Source of the DNA: Ignavibacteriota bacterium
GTDB lineage: Bacteria > Bacteroidota > Ignavibacteria > UBA10030
DNA length: 40,870 nucleotides
Direction of reading: 5' to 3'
NCBI GenBank assembly: GCA_003142475.1
Contig: PLMK01000008.1
Location: 1-40,870 of the forward strand
The first letter of the stretch is position 1. Every line of letters starts with the position of its first letter. The translations under genes were made by a program, and so were the position numbers. The notes below the pieces were generated by a model, which was not told the DNA's origin, did no database searches, and worked only from the letters and a program-made list of their open reading frames with translations. Below are positions 26,556-34,535 of the stretch, piece after piece.

Positions 26556-27719
26556 ATGGAATGCTCTGATCAACAATGTTGTGCCGGTAATTCAGACAAG
26601 CTCATATCCATTCAAACAAATGTTTCTGCTCGTACATGCGGCTGTCATACAGCAGACAACGAAACAGATCATGATTTACATGCCAAACATTACATCGTTG
26701 GTACTATTCAAACACCGGCAGGTGTAATTTCGCAGATTTCATCCCGCCTTGACTTGAAAGATTATCTTGGTGCTTTCAGGGTTCGCTGGGGAATTCGACG
26801 AGATCGTTACCGAGTCGATCCAGGGCTGTATGCAGTTGGCACGCCAAATGAACATTCGGATGTTCTCGTTACTGCAAATTATAAACTCTCCTTCGATACA
26901 GTGCGTAAGAATCTCAATGGATTGAATGTATGGCTTCTCATTTTGGATACGAAAGGAGTTAATGTATGGTGTTCAGCCGGAAAAGGAACATTTGGAACAA
27001 AAGAACTTATAAATCGAATACACTTAAGTTCTCTTGACAAAATTGTCCAACATAAGCGAATCATTCTTCCACAGCTTGGTGCGGTCGGTGTCGCAGCACA
27101 TCTGGTAAAAGAATCTTCTGGATTTACTGTTATTTACGGACCTGTTCGAGCATCTGATATTCCACCATTCATACGTACAGGTTATAAAACAACTAAAGAA
27201 ATGAGACGTGTAAATTTCGGCTGGTATGATCGATTAAAACTTATTCCGAATGATCTCATCTATAATGTACGATACCTTGTTATATTACTGGCATTCTTTT
27301 CTCTTCTTTCAGGAATCAATGCAGATGGATTTTCTCTTCGACAAGCATCTGCACACATAATATTTCTTTCACAAATAATATTAGCAGGATATATTTCTGG
27401 AATAGTCCTAACTCCTCTACTGCTCCCGTATTTATTTTTTCGCAGTTTTTCTTTTAAGGGATTCCTCATGGGAACTATTATTTCATCAATCATTGTCTTA
27501 GCAGAGACATTTGAAAATACCATCTATGTCATTCCTACGATATTCTTTCTTCTTTCCGGTATTTCCTCGTTTCTTGCAATGAATTTTATTGGAGCGTCAA
27601 CATTTACATCACTTGCAGGAGTTAAGAAAGAAATGAAAATTGCAGTGCCGATACAGATAGCATCAGGAATAATTGCAGTGGTTCTTGTCATACTTAATGC
27701 TCTACTCTCTGGAAGGTAA
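26556..27719 (+). CDS. hgcA: Mercury methylation corrinoid protein HgcA
   Basis: A 387-residue membrane-bound corrinoid protein that transfers a methyl group to Hg(II), with HgcB as electron donor. The soluble corrinoid-binding domain (about residues 45-225) has FRVRWGIRRDRYRVDPGLYAVG, VTANYKLSFD and the cap-helix motif N136-V-W-C139-S-A-G-K143 followed by GTFGT. Cys139 is the expected lower-axial cobalt ligand. ILPQLGAVGVAAH and VIYGPVRASDIP are also family-typical. Five membrane spans follow (residues 240-385). Two oddities: the usual NVWCA(A/G)GK has Ser at its fifth place, and the N-terminus is an extra Cys-rich tail (C3, C8, C9, C28, C30). GAGG eight bases upstream supports the start. 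Confidence 0.95.
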   Translation: MECSDQQCCAGNSDKLISIQTNVSARTCGCHTADNETDHDLHAKHYIVGTIQTPAGVISQISSRLDLKDYLGAFRVRWGIRRDRYRVDPGLYAVGTPNEHSDVLVTANYKLSFDTVRKNLNGLNVWLLILDTKGVNVWCSAGKGTFGTKELINRIHLSSLDKIVQHKRIILPQLGAVGVAAHLVKESSGFTVIYGPVRASDIPPFIRTGYKTTKEMRRVNFGWYDRLKLIPNDLIYNVRYLVILLAFFSLLSGINADGFSLRQASAHIIFLSQIILAGYISGIVLTPLLLPYLFFRSFSFKGFLMGTIISSIIVLAETFENTIYVIPTIFFLLSGISSFLAMNFIGASTFTSLAGVKKEMKIAVPIQIASGIIAVVLVILNALLSGR

Positions 27720-27723
27720 ATCC

Positions 27724-28029
27724 ATGAACAGATTACGATATTATTCTGAGGTTGTAACTCTTCAATTGATTCAAGAGAAATGCAATAATTGCGGTATGTG
27801 TGTTAAAGTGTGTCCGCATGAAGTTTTCGAGTTGAAAGATAAGAAGGTTCGCATTATTGGCCGAGATTTTTGCATGGAATGCGGCGCATGCAAACAAAAT
27901 TGCCCGCAAGGAGCAATTCTGCTTGATGTCGGAGATGGATGCGGATGTGCTGCCGGAATCATTCAAGGTGCATTTAATGGAACAGCTCCAACTTGTGGTG
28001 GCCCGGATGAAGGAACGTGCTGTAATTAG
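27724..28029 (+). CDS. hgcB: Mercury methylation ferredoxin HgcB
   Basis: A 101-residue ferredoxin with two [4Fe-4S] motifs, C20-x2-C23-x2-C26-x3-C30 and C50-x2-C53-x2-C56-x3-C60. Cysteines also occur at C73 and C75 (GDGCGCA), C91, and a terminal pair C99-C100 before the last Asn. An extra Cys after the second cluster and a C-terminal Cys pair are hallmarks of HgcB, where they are thought to bind and pass Hg(II). HgcB reduces the corrinoid of HgcA. GGAAGG at the end of hgcA sits seven bases before the ATG at 27724. The frame is open further upstream inside hgcA, but that part is a shadow. Confidence 0.95.
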   Translation: MNRLRYYSEVVTLQLIQEKCNNCGMCVKVCPHEVFELKDKKVRIIGRDFCMECGACKQNCPQGAILLDVGDGCGCAAGIIQGAFNGTAPTCGGPDEGTCCN

Positions 28030-28032
28030 CAT

Positions 28033-28060
28033 AATGATTTCTGTAAAAAAATCATTTATG
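28033..28060 (+). terminator. AT-rich hairpin after hgcB, possible weak terminator
   Basis: AATGATTT (28033-28040) pairs perfectly with AAATCATT (28049-28056) around an 8-base loop. TATGGTTCTTCTTTT follows, which is T-rich but interrupted. It may end or attenuate the arsR-to-hgcB transcript. Confidence 0.4.
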
Positions 28061-28124
28061 GTTCTTCTTTTATCAATATAATGTTATGGTTTAGAAATAT
28101 TAAAAGAGAAATTCCAAAAACGAT

Positions 28125-28153
28125 TTTTCATCAGAGATTATTATTGCGATAAA
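28125..28153 (+). promoter_or_regulatory. Degenerate third ArsR-type site with possible promoter
   Basis: The sequence AGATTATTATTGCGAT (28135-28150) keeps the right half of the operator. TATTATTGCGAT differs at one base from the TATTATTACGAT of the arsR site, but the left ATCG is lost. TTTTCA (28125-28130) and GATAAA (28148-28153) are 17 bases apart and could drive the flavin reductase-acr3 unit. Confidence 0.45.
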
Positions 28154-28168
28154 ATAAAGGAATTAATT

Positions 28169-28747
28169 ATGAAACTCTTCCTTCCAGCACAAACAATATT
28201 GCTCCCCTCTCCGGTGCTCATCATTGGAACCTATGGTTCTGATGGAAAGCCTAATATCATGAATGCCGCCTGGGGAGGAATCGCATCAAGTAAACCGCCA
28301 TGTATCAGTGTGTCTCTCAGGGAGGCGACACTTAGTTATCACAACATCAAACAGACCGAGGCATTCACAGTGAATATTCCCTCTGAAAAGTATCTCAAGG
28401 AGGCCGACTTTGTTGGTATGGTATCGGGAAGAAAGTACGACAAATTCAAGGAAACCCACCTCACACCGGAAAAGAGCAAATTGATCAATGCCCCAATTGT
28501 AAAGGAATTTCCCTATGCTCTTGAATGCAAGCTGGTTAGGCAGGTCGATCTTGGCCGGCATACAATGTTCATTGGAGAAATTGTTGGAATGGTCGCTGAT
28601 AGCGAGGTTCTAAATTCAAATCAACTTCCCGACATCGAGAAGGTACGACCAATGTTATGGGGTTCATTCGGCAGTATGGCGTATTATAATGTCGGCGACA
28701 AACTTGGCGATGCGTTCTCTGTTGGAAACGAATTACAACGATGCTAA
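28169..28747 (+). CDS. Flavin reductase-like domain protein
   Basis: A 192-residue protein of the flavin reductase-like, FMN-binding split-barrel family. PVLIIGTYGSDGKPNIMNAAWGG is the typical N-terminal strand pair. KPPCISVSLREATLSYHNI and FTVNIPSEKYLKEADFVG give the flavin-contact region, and ECKLVRQVDLGRHTMFIGEI comes later. Such proteins bind FMN and act as NAD(P)H:flavin reductases or as small redox proteins. AAAGGA eight bases before the ATG supports the start. It lies between hgcB and acr3, after a degenerate ArsR-type operator. Its substrate is not known. Confidence 0.85.
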   Translation: MKLFLPAQTILLPSPVLIIGTYGSDGKPNIMNAAWGGIASSKPPCISVSLREATLSYHNIKQTEAFTVNIPSEKYLKEADFVGMVSGRKYDKFKETHLTPEKSKLINAPIVKEFPYALECKLVRQVDLGRHTMFIGEIVGMVADSEVLNSNQLPDIEKVRPMLWGSFGSMAYYNVGDKLGDAFSVGNELQRC

Positions 28748-28766
28748 CTAGAGAAAAGAATACACA

Positions 28767-29834
28767 ATGACTTCTCTGAAAAAGCAATTATCGTTTGTAG
28801 ATAGATTCTTAACACTCTGGATATTTCTAGCAATGTTCATTGGTGTCTTTTCAGGCTATTTTTTCCCAGGAATTGTACATTTCTGGAATTCTTTTCAGAG
28901 CGGGACAACGAACATCCCGATAGCTATAGGTCTAATTCTGATGATGTATCCACCGCTCGCCAAGGTGAAGTATGAAGAACTAGGAGATGTTTTTAAAAAC
29001 ACGAAATTGCTTCTCCTTTCACTTATACAAAACTGGCTTGTTGGACCGGTATTAATGTTCATCCTTGCTGTCATCTTCCTTCGGGGATATCCGGAGTATA
29101 TGGCTGGCCTCATTATGATCGGCCTTGCTCGATGTATTGCAATGGTGATTGTTTGGAACGAACTGGCAAAAGGAGATACAGAGTACGCCGCAGGACTTGT
29201 CGCATTCAACTCAATTTTTCAGGTGTTATTTTTCTCAGTGTATGCTTATGTATTTCTCACCGTGTTTCCTGCTTGGCTTGGTTTGCAAACCTTCGCAGTT
29301 AATATTACGATAGGACAAATAGCGGAAAGTGTTTTTATTTATCTTGGTATTCCTTTCATTGCCGGTATTATCACAAGGTTCACATTGCTCAGACTGAAGA
29401 ACAAGCAATGGTACGAGCAGAAGTTTATTCCAAAGATATCGCCCATTACTCTGATTGCACTTTTATTCACTATCATCGTTATGTTTTCGCTCAAAGGTGA
29501 ATACATCGTTAAAATTCCACTTGATGTCATTCGCATCGCTATTCCACTCATAGTGTATTTTGTGATAATGTTTTTGATCTCGTTTTATCTCGCAAAGAAA
29601 TCCGGAGCCGATTACGCAAAGTCCGCAACACTTTCCTTTACTGCCGCGAGCAATAATTTTGAATTAGCGATAGCAGTCGCAATTGCAGTTTTTGGAATTA
29701 ACTCAGGAGTTGCATTTGCAGCCGTCATAGGTCCGTTAGTCGAAGTTCCGGTTCTCATTTCTTTAGTAAATGTTGCATTGTGGTTTAGAAAAAAGTATTT
29801 TGTAGATGGAGAAGGAATTTCTGTTCCTTCATAA
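28767..29834 (+). CDS. acr3: ACR3-family arsenite efflux permease
   Basis: A 355-residue inner-membrane exporter with about ten predicted spans that expels arsenite made by Ars[22 protein letters not shown] and [14 protein letters not shown] at the N-terminus, [17 protein letters not shown], the conserved cysteine in [19 protein letters not shown] and [20 protein letters not shown] are all ACR3 marks. It is separated from arsC by hgcAB and the flavin reductase gene, instead of being next to it as in common ars operons. Confidence 0.95.
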   Translation: MTSLKKQLSFVDRFLTLWIFLAMFIGVFSGYFFPGIVHFWNSFQSGTTNIPIAIGLILMMYPPLAKVKYEELGDVFKNTKLLLLSLIQNWLVGPVLMFILAVIFLRGYPEYMAGLIMIGLARCIAMVIVWNELAKGDTEYAAGLVAFNSIFQVLFFSVYAYVFLTVFPAWLGLQTFAVNITIGQIAESVFIYLGIPFIAGIITRFTLLRLKNKQWYEQKFIPKISPITLIALLFTIIVMFSLKGEYIVKIPLDVIRIAIPLIVYFVIMFLISFYLAKKSGADYAKSATLSFTAASNNFELAIAVAIAVFGINSGVAFAAVIGPLVEVPVLISLVNVALWFRKKYFVDGEGISVPS

Positions 29835-29864
29835 TTTCCGAACAAATTTTAAAAGGATGTCTCG

Positions 29865-30311
29865 ATGAGCACTAAACCAGATCAAGCAGCAGCAACTTAT
29901 ATTAATGGATTTAATTGCGCACAAGCAGTGTTCTCTACCTATGCAGAAGAATTTGGTATTGATCGAACCAATGCGCTTAAAATCTCGTGCGGGTTCGGTG
30001 CAGGAATGGGACGCCGTCAAGAAGTGTGCGGTGCAGTGTCGGGAGCAATTTTACTCATCGGTTGCAAACATGGTAAGACCATAAGAGAAGACAATGCCGC
30101 AAATGATTTGACATATAAGCTTGTAAGAGAACTCTCAGAAAAATTCATTGCCAAACATGGAAGCATTTCCTGCAAGGAGCTACTCGGTTGTAATCTACTG
30201 ACACCGGAAGGCCAGCAATTTTATAAAGAAAACAATTTTCGAGATTGTAAATGTGCCCCGTATGTTCATGATGCAGCTGAATTAGCAGAAGCAATGCTGA
30301 TGAAAGATTGA
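29865..30311 (+). CDS. C_GCAxxG_C_C family cysteine-rich protein
   Basis: A 148-residue protein with the spaced cysteines that define this family: FNCAQAVF, ISCGFGAGMGRRQEVCGAVSGA, LLIGCKHG, ISCKELLGCN and DCKCAPYV. The family is thought to bind a redox or metal cofactor, and members often sit next to transporters or oxidoreductases, but no function is proven. AAAAGGATG upstream gives a ribosome site about seven bases before the ATG at 29865. It follows acr3 by 30 bases and is probably the last gene of the locus, before a hairpin at 30434. Confidence 0.88.
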   Translation: MSTKPDQAAATYINGFNCAQAVFSTYAEEFGIDRTNALKISCGFGAGMGRRQEVCGAVSGAILLIGCKHGKTIREDNAANDLTYKLVRELSEKFIAKHGSISCKELLGCNLLTPEGQQFYKENNFRDCKCAPYVHDAAELAEAMLMKD

Positions 30312-30433
30312 GCTGATGAAAGATGAAGGCGAAAGAATTCTTGGCTCTCTCCTGAAGTTTTCGTATCTTATAAAAGAATGATTATACTTTTCCATAGCAA
30401 ACTTACACCACCGTAACTTTCCCTCTTTTTTCG

Positions 30434-30456
30434 GGGCATATCCATGCCCTGCTTTT
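30434..30456 (+). terminator. Candidate terminator of the arsenic/mercury locus
   Basis: GGGCAT (30434-30439) pairs perfectly with ATGCCC (30444-30449) around ATCC, followed by TGCTTTTC. The T run is short. It lies between the last cysteine-rich gene and prfC. Confidence 0.45.
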
Positions 30457-30501
30457 CATTTATTAAAAGAAAATGAAGCTTTCAATTCCAAACCAATATT
30501 C

Positions 30502-32127
30502 ATGAAAAATAACGAACTCATACGACGCCGAACATTTGGCATTATTAGTCACCCGGATGCGGGAAAAACTACGCTTACAGAAAAACTATTGTTATTTGGC
30601 GGAGCGATTCATACTGCGGGCGCAGTGAAGAGCAACAAGATCACGAAGACTGCCACTTCCGATTTCATGGAAATTGAAAAGCAGCGTGGTATTTCTGTTG
30701 CAACTTCAGTGATGGGTTTCGAATATAACGGATACAAAGTCAACATTTTAGACACACCGGGCCATAAAGATTTTGCCGAAGATACCTATAGAACTCTCAC
30801 GGCCGTGGACAGCGTTATCCTTGTTATTGACTGTGCAAAAGGCGTCGAAGAGCAAACGCGAAAACTTATGAATGTCTGCCGGATGCGAAGCACACCGGTG
30901 ATCGTGTTCATTAATAAACTGGACAGAGAAGGACGTGATCCATTCGCTCTTTTGGACGAACTAGAACGGGAGCTCGGTATCCATACAAGGCCGCTCACCT
31001 GGCCTATTGGTATGGGTGCGCGTTTTCAGGGTGTGTACAGTCTGTTCGAAAAACAATTGAAGCTTTTCTCTCCCAATAAAACCCGCATCTCGGATGATAT
31101 CGTCTCCATTGACGATCTCGCCAGTCAGCTCCTTGATGAACAGATAAGCGCAGATTCTGCCGCGAAGCTTCGTGAGGAAGTTGCAATGATCGAAGGAGTG
31201 TTTGAACCGTTCGATGAAAAACATTACCGCGATGCATATCTAGCCCCGGTTTTTTTCGGCAGCGCCATCAATAATTTTGGAGTGAAAGAACTGCTGGATA
31301 CATTTGTGGCAATTGCTCCTTCTCCGCAGCCGAGAGAAACGAACATCAGAAAAATCGATCCATCAGAAGAAACATTCAGCGGATTTATATTTAAAATTCA
31401 CGCCAACCTTGATCCCCATCATCGGGATCGAATTGCATTTTGCCGGGTTTGTTCCGGTAAGTTTGAGCGTAATAAATATTATCTTCATACACGGCTGGAA
31501 AAAGAAGTACGTTTTGCTACGCCGACGAGTTTTATGGCAAATGAAAAAAGTATTATCGATGAAGCATGGCCTGGCGATGTAGTAGGATTGTATGACACCG
31601 GTATTTTCAAGATCGGTGATACATTGACAGAAGGTGAACAGCTCGTCTTCAAAGGTATTCCGAGATTTTCACCGGAGGTTTTCCGGCAGCTTGTCAATAA
31701 AAATCCGTTTAAAGCAAAACAGATGGATAAAGGCATTCATCAGCTTACCGATGAAGGGGTCGCGCAGCTTTTTGTTCGTCAGCAGGGCAATGTAAAAATC
31801 GTTGGCACGGTCGGTGAAATGCAATTTGAGGTAATAAAATTCAGATTGCTGCACGAGTATGGAGCGGACTGCGATATGCAATCGATGAATATCTATAAAG
31901 CGTTTTGGTTCACCTCTTCAAACAAAGAACAGCTTGAACGCTTTCAAGATCTTCAGAACTACCATATTGCGTATGATAGGGATGACCATCCTGTCTTTCT
32001 TGCTGAAGGAACCTGGTCATACAATACCGCGAAGGAGATGTTTCCAGATATTGAATTTCATTTGACATCAGAGTTTAAACACGACATAGACATTGTTCAG
32101 AGTATCGGACAATGGGGAAAGAACTAG
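30502..32127 (+). CDS. prfC: Peptide chain release factor 3
   Basis: A 541-residue translational GTPase that recycles RF1 and RF2 from the ribosome. GTPase motifs are G1 [17 protein letters not shown]2 in [15 protein letters not shown]3 [13 protein letters not shown] and G4 [12 protein letters not shown]. The N-terminal [10 protein letters not shown] and the [20 protein letters not shown] stretch are specific to RF3 among its EF-G-like relatives. Length is close to the 529-residue E. coli protein. I see no clear ribosome site before the ATG. The next gene is 40 bases downstream. Confidence 0.95.
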   Translation: MKNNELIRRRTFGIISHPDAGKTTLTEKLLLFGGAIHTAGAVKSNKITKTATSDFMEIEKQRGISVATSVMGFEYNGYKVNILDTPGHKDFAEDTYRTLTAVDSVILVIDCAKGVEEQTRKLMNVCRMRSTPVIVFINKLDREGRDPFALLDELERELGIHTRPLTWPIGMGARFQGVYSLFEKQLKLFSPNKTRISDDIVSIDDLASQLLDEQISADSAAKLREEVAMIEGVFEPFDEKHYRDAYLAPVFFGSAINNFGVKELLDTFVAIAPSPQPRETNIRKIDPSEETFSGFIFKIHANLDPHHRDRIAFCRVCSGKFERNKYYLHTRLEKEVRFATPTSFMANEKSIIDEAWPGDVVGLYDTGIFKIGDTLTEGEQLVFKGIPRFSPEVFRQLVNKNPFKAKQMDKGIHQLTDEGVAQLFVRQQGNVKIVGTVGEMQFEVIKFRLLHEYGADCDMQSMNIYKAFWFTSSNKEQLERFQDLQNYHIAYDRDDHPVFLAEGTWSYNTAKEMFPDIEFHLTSEFKHDIDIVQSIGQWGKN

Positions 32128-32167
32128 AGATACTTACCCGGATTACAGCGGAGCCTTTTGAAATAGA

Positions 32168-33046
32168 ATGCCTATGAATCATGCCGATCAAACACTTCAG
32201 CGCCGCTTTGCGCTTTCTCTTGGAATCTCGGTATTCATTTTTGTTGCTGAACTTGCAGGTGGATTCTGGACAGGAAGCCTCGCACTTCTCAGTGATTCTG
32301 CCCATGTTTTCCTCGATATTTTCGCTCTTGCATTCAGCTATATTGCTCTTCGTGTTTCCACTCTCCCTGCTGATGATAGGCATACATTCGGTTGGCATCG
32401 TCTGGAAGTGTTTGCAGGATTAGCAAACGGGATAACATTATTTGCCGTTACCATCACGATTTTTTATGAAGCGTGGCAGCGTATTAAATCGCCGGTTGTA
32501 GTTCATAGTGCAGAGATGCTGGTGATCGCTGTCATCGGATTGATTGCCAATCTTATTACAGCGCAGCTCTTAAAAGAACATCATCAACACGACCTTAATG
32601 TTCGCAGTGCTTTTCTTCACGTCGTTGGAGATGCCTTATCCTCCGTTGGCGTCATCATCGGCGGTATTGTTATGCTCTTCACCGGCTGGATTATCATTGA
32701 CCCCATCATCAGTGTGTTGATTTGTATATTTCTCTTCTTCGGTTCATGGAGAGTTGTACGAAGTTCTGTACATATTCTTTTTGAGGGAACTCCGGAAGGT
32801 ATTTCATTGTCAGATGTCGCTCGTGCCATCAGTGAAATTGATGGAGTCCGCGAAGTTCATGATTTGCATATTTGGAGCATTTGTTCGGGATATCCGGCAT
32901 TAAGCGTTCACGTTTGTGCGGATTTCGATAGAACAACAACCGAACGTTTGTCCGCTATCAAAAAGATGCTTCAAGAGCGATTCGGGATTGAGCACACAAC
33001 GATTCAGATTGATTCAGTAAATTGCGGACAGGGTTTGAGCGTTTAG
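32168..33046 (+). CDS. Cation diffusion facilitator (zinc-type efflux)
   Basis: A 292-residue CDF-family H+-coupled exporter with six spans and a C-terminal cytoplasmic domain. The transport site is H46-x3-D50 in LLSDSAHVFLD, and a second HxxxD lies in SAFLHVVGDALSS. This HD/HD set is typical of Zn(II)-type CDF proteins such as CzcD/ZitB. HTFGWHRLEVFAGL is a family motif. Residues from about 205 (VARAISEIDGVREVHDLHIW) form the metal-sensing cytoplasmic domain. The ATG at 32168 has a second ATG six bases on. Cd or Co transport is also possible. Confidence 0.9.
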   Translation: MPMNHADQTLQRRFALSLGISVFIFVAELAGGFWTGSLALLSDSAHVFLDIFALAFSYIALRVSTLPADDRHTFGWHRLEVFAGLANGITLFAVTITIFYEAWQRIKSPVVVHSAEMLVIAVIGLIANLITAQLLKEHHQHDLNVRSAFLHVVGDALSSVGVIIGGIVMLFTGWIIIDPIISVLICIFLFFGSWRVVRSSVHILFEGTPEGISLSDVARAISEIDGVREVHDLHIWSICSGYPALSVHVCADFDRTTTERLSAIKKMLQERFGIEHTTIQIDSVNCGQGLSV

Positions 33047-33071
33047 ATTTTTAAAAGAAGTAAAGCTATTT

Positions 33072-33099
33072 AGTCAAGCTTGCTGGCTTTTTCTTTTTG
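33072..33099 (+). terminator. Terminator after the cation diffusion facilitator gene
   Basis: AGTC-A-AGC pairs with GCTGGCT across TT (33072-33088), with one bulged A and one G-U pair. TTTTTCTTTTT follows. Confidence 0.68.
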
Positions 33100-33200
33100 T
33101 CATTCCTATCCATTTCAAGCAGGGGCACTACTCCGTCACATTTAAGATTCCTAGCAACGCTTTCAATTTGGAGAATAAAATCTGTAGAAAGGAAGGTTGA

Positions 33201-33719
33201 CTATTTTCTATTTTCTTTCCTAAACAACAAATCCGCTGGACAACCTAATTCTCCCTGTTTACAATATCTACAAGTCAATGTCCCGCGAATAAAACCATTG
33301 CCGATTGTTGTTAATAATACGAGCATCAACAATGCAGAAAACAACATAATATCAAATTTTAAAATCAATATAATAATCCCCAAAACGAATGGTATCAATG
33401 ATATTAACAGATCGGGAATCATATCTTTCCAGGTGAAGTCTTTCATGCAGAATTGAGAACTATCGCCCTTTTTAAAAAACCATGAGCTGAGTCTCCCTTT
33501 TCCAAATCCACAGGTCTTGCCCCAATAAAAACAGTTGGGACAATGATGTCTTATTAATCTAAACTCAAAAATCAAAATATACAGCAGGTAAAGAAAGGAA
33601 AAAGCCAATCCTACTCTAAAAATTATAAGAAAGCCAAGTCCATAAATAGCTAATGAAACAAAGTTGGATAGAATCACAATCCCCATTGGGTAGTTTTCAA
33701 ATCTTTTTATTATTTCCAT
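33201..33719 (-). CDS. Cysteine-rich membrane protein of unknown function
   Basis: A 172-residue protein that I cannot assign. Two hydrophobic segments near the N-terminus (about residues 14-50) are followed by a loop with HHCPNCFYWGKTCGFGKG and QFCMKDF. Two further spans come next (about residues 100-145), and the tail has LTCRYCKQGELGCPADLLF. The CPxC and CRYC-x5-C patterns suggest a metal or zinc-ribbon-like site on the membrane face. The ATG at 33719 fits. It lies in an AT-rich minus-strand accessory stretch with a hairpin element just upstream. Confidence 0.65.
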   Translation of the reverse strand: MEIIKRFENYPMGIVILSNFVSLAIYGLGFLIIFRVGLAFSFLYLLYILIFEFRLIRHHCPNCFYWGKTCGFGKGRLSSWFFKKGDSSQFCMKDFTWKDMIPDLLISLIPFVLGIIILILKFDIMLFSALLMLVLLTTIGNGFIRGTLTCRYCKQGELGCPADLLFRKENRK

Positions 33720-33753
33720 GTTTTATATTTAGCAATAGTGTTTCTTCAATTGT

Positions 33754-33791
33754 AGCTAACGTTCGCGCGTAGCGTTTACGCGTTGTTATAC
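33754..33791 (-). repeat. Hairpin with attC-like ends
   Basis: A perfect 6-base stem CGCGTA/TACGCG (33766-33782) with loop GCGTT sits inside outer core-like ends, AGCTAAC and GTTATAC. At 38 bases it is shorter than a standard integron attC. It is GC-rich in an AT-rich surrounding and lies between two minus-strand orphan genes, so it may also serve as a terminator for the upstream one. Confidence 0.4.
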
Positions 33792-33833
33792 GATTTTATC
33801 CTAGAAAGATGTTCATATAAAATAAAAAACTCA

Positions 33834-34307
33834 TTATTTCCATCCTTGAGATTCATCATCATATATCCATTTGGGAACAGGCATATTTGCTATTTGAAAA
33901 ATATCTATAACCGCTTCTCTCACAACCTTAATTGCATCATCAGCGATTTCAAGATCAGGCCATAATTCTTTTTGGGGTATATTAACATGTGTATACTTCT
34001 TTCTCACTTCCCTTAAATCAATTACATTTTGCCATTTTCCACTTCCCCAATCAATGGAATTTAATCCTTTTTTAGTTATTGCCCCATCCATATCTTCCTT
34101 AAATCTGTATCCTATTTTTGGTTCGTCCAGGGCTTCCCGACAACACATTTCTAATACAGTCCATGAAGTTGTGACTGTCCATCGTACATAAGTACCTTTA
34201 TTCCAATCATCCATAGTCTCGCGTGCAATTTGTCTAGCATGAAGAGCATCATTCCAAAGATGGTATTTTTCTGAAGTAATTAATTTTAATTTAAAAAATG
34301 ATACCAT
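33834..34307 (-). CDS. Small HEPN-like protein of unknown function
   Basis: A 157-residue soluble, mostly helical protein that I do not recognise firmly. LREVRKKYTHVNI contains R102-x4-H107, which matches the Rx4-6H signature of HEPN-domain RNases and nucleic-acid-binding proteins. The flanking helices (VTTSWTVLEMCCREAL and ADDAIKVVREAVIDIFQIA) are placed as in HEPN four-helix bundles. No partner antitoxin gene adjoins it. The minus-strand ATG at 34307 is used. The HEPN call is an inference from one motif and helix pattern; it could be an unrelated helical protein. Confidence 0.55.
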   Translation of the reverse strand: MVSFFKLKLITSEKYHLWNDALHARQIARETMDDWNKGTYVRWTVTTSWTVLEMCCREALDEPKIGYRFKEDMDGAITKKGLNSIDWGSGKWQNVIDLREVRKKYTHVNIPQKELWPDLEIADDAIKVVREAVIDIFQIANMPVPKWIYDDESQGWK

Positions 34308-34389
34308 ACTATTTTTCCATTCTTACCGTTTTCTACCCAATAAATCTTGGAACCTATACATCCATTACCAATCCAAAGGGAATAATTTT

Positions 34390-34506
34390 GTATAACGTTT
34401 CGCATAAAAATGATGTTGTAGTGTGAACTATTAAAAACTCATTATTCTGTGAGCACCACAATGTTATCCGGTTTATACCTTGCCAACATTTTTATACTTG
34501 TTAGGT
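34390..34506 (-). repeat. 117-base imperfect palindrome resembling an integron attC site
   Basis: The ends are GTATAAC (34390-34396) and GTTAGGT (34500-34506). On the minus strand ACCTAAC is a perfect RYYYAAC core, and GTTATAC is one base off GTTRRRY. Inside, ATAAAAATGATGTTG (34404-34418) pairs with CAACATTTTTAT (34484-34495), leaving three unpaired bases on one arm. Its length and its bulged stem are typical of attC. It lies just downstream of the minus-strand PIN-like gene, where a cassette attC would be. Confidence 0.45.
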
Positions 34507-34535
34507 GACAAAACGGGTTAACATTTCTTACAAAG

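Noticed and set aside
27673-27723. Earlier ATG that would add 17 residues to HgcB
   Set aside because: These codons overlap the membrane-span coding part of hgcA; the ATG at 27724 has a good ribosome site and the normal HgcB length.
24743-30456. A mer-type mercury resistance operon
   Set aside because: No merA, merB, merP or merT is present, and the regulator is ArsR-type rather than MerR-type.
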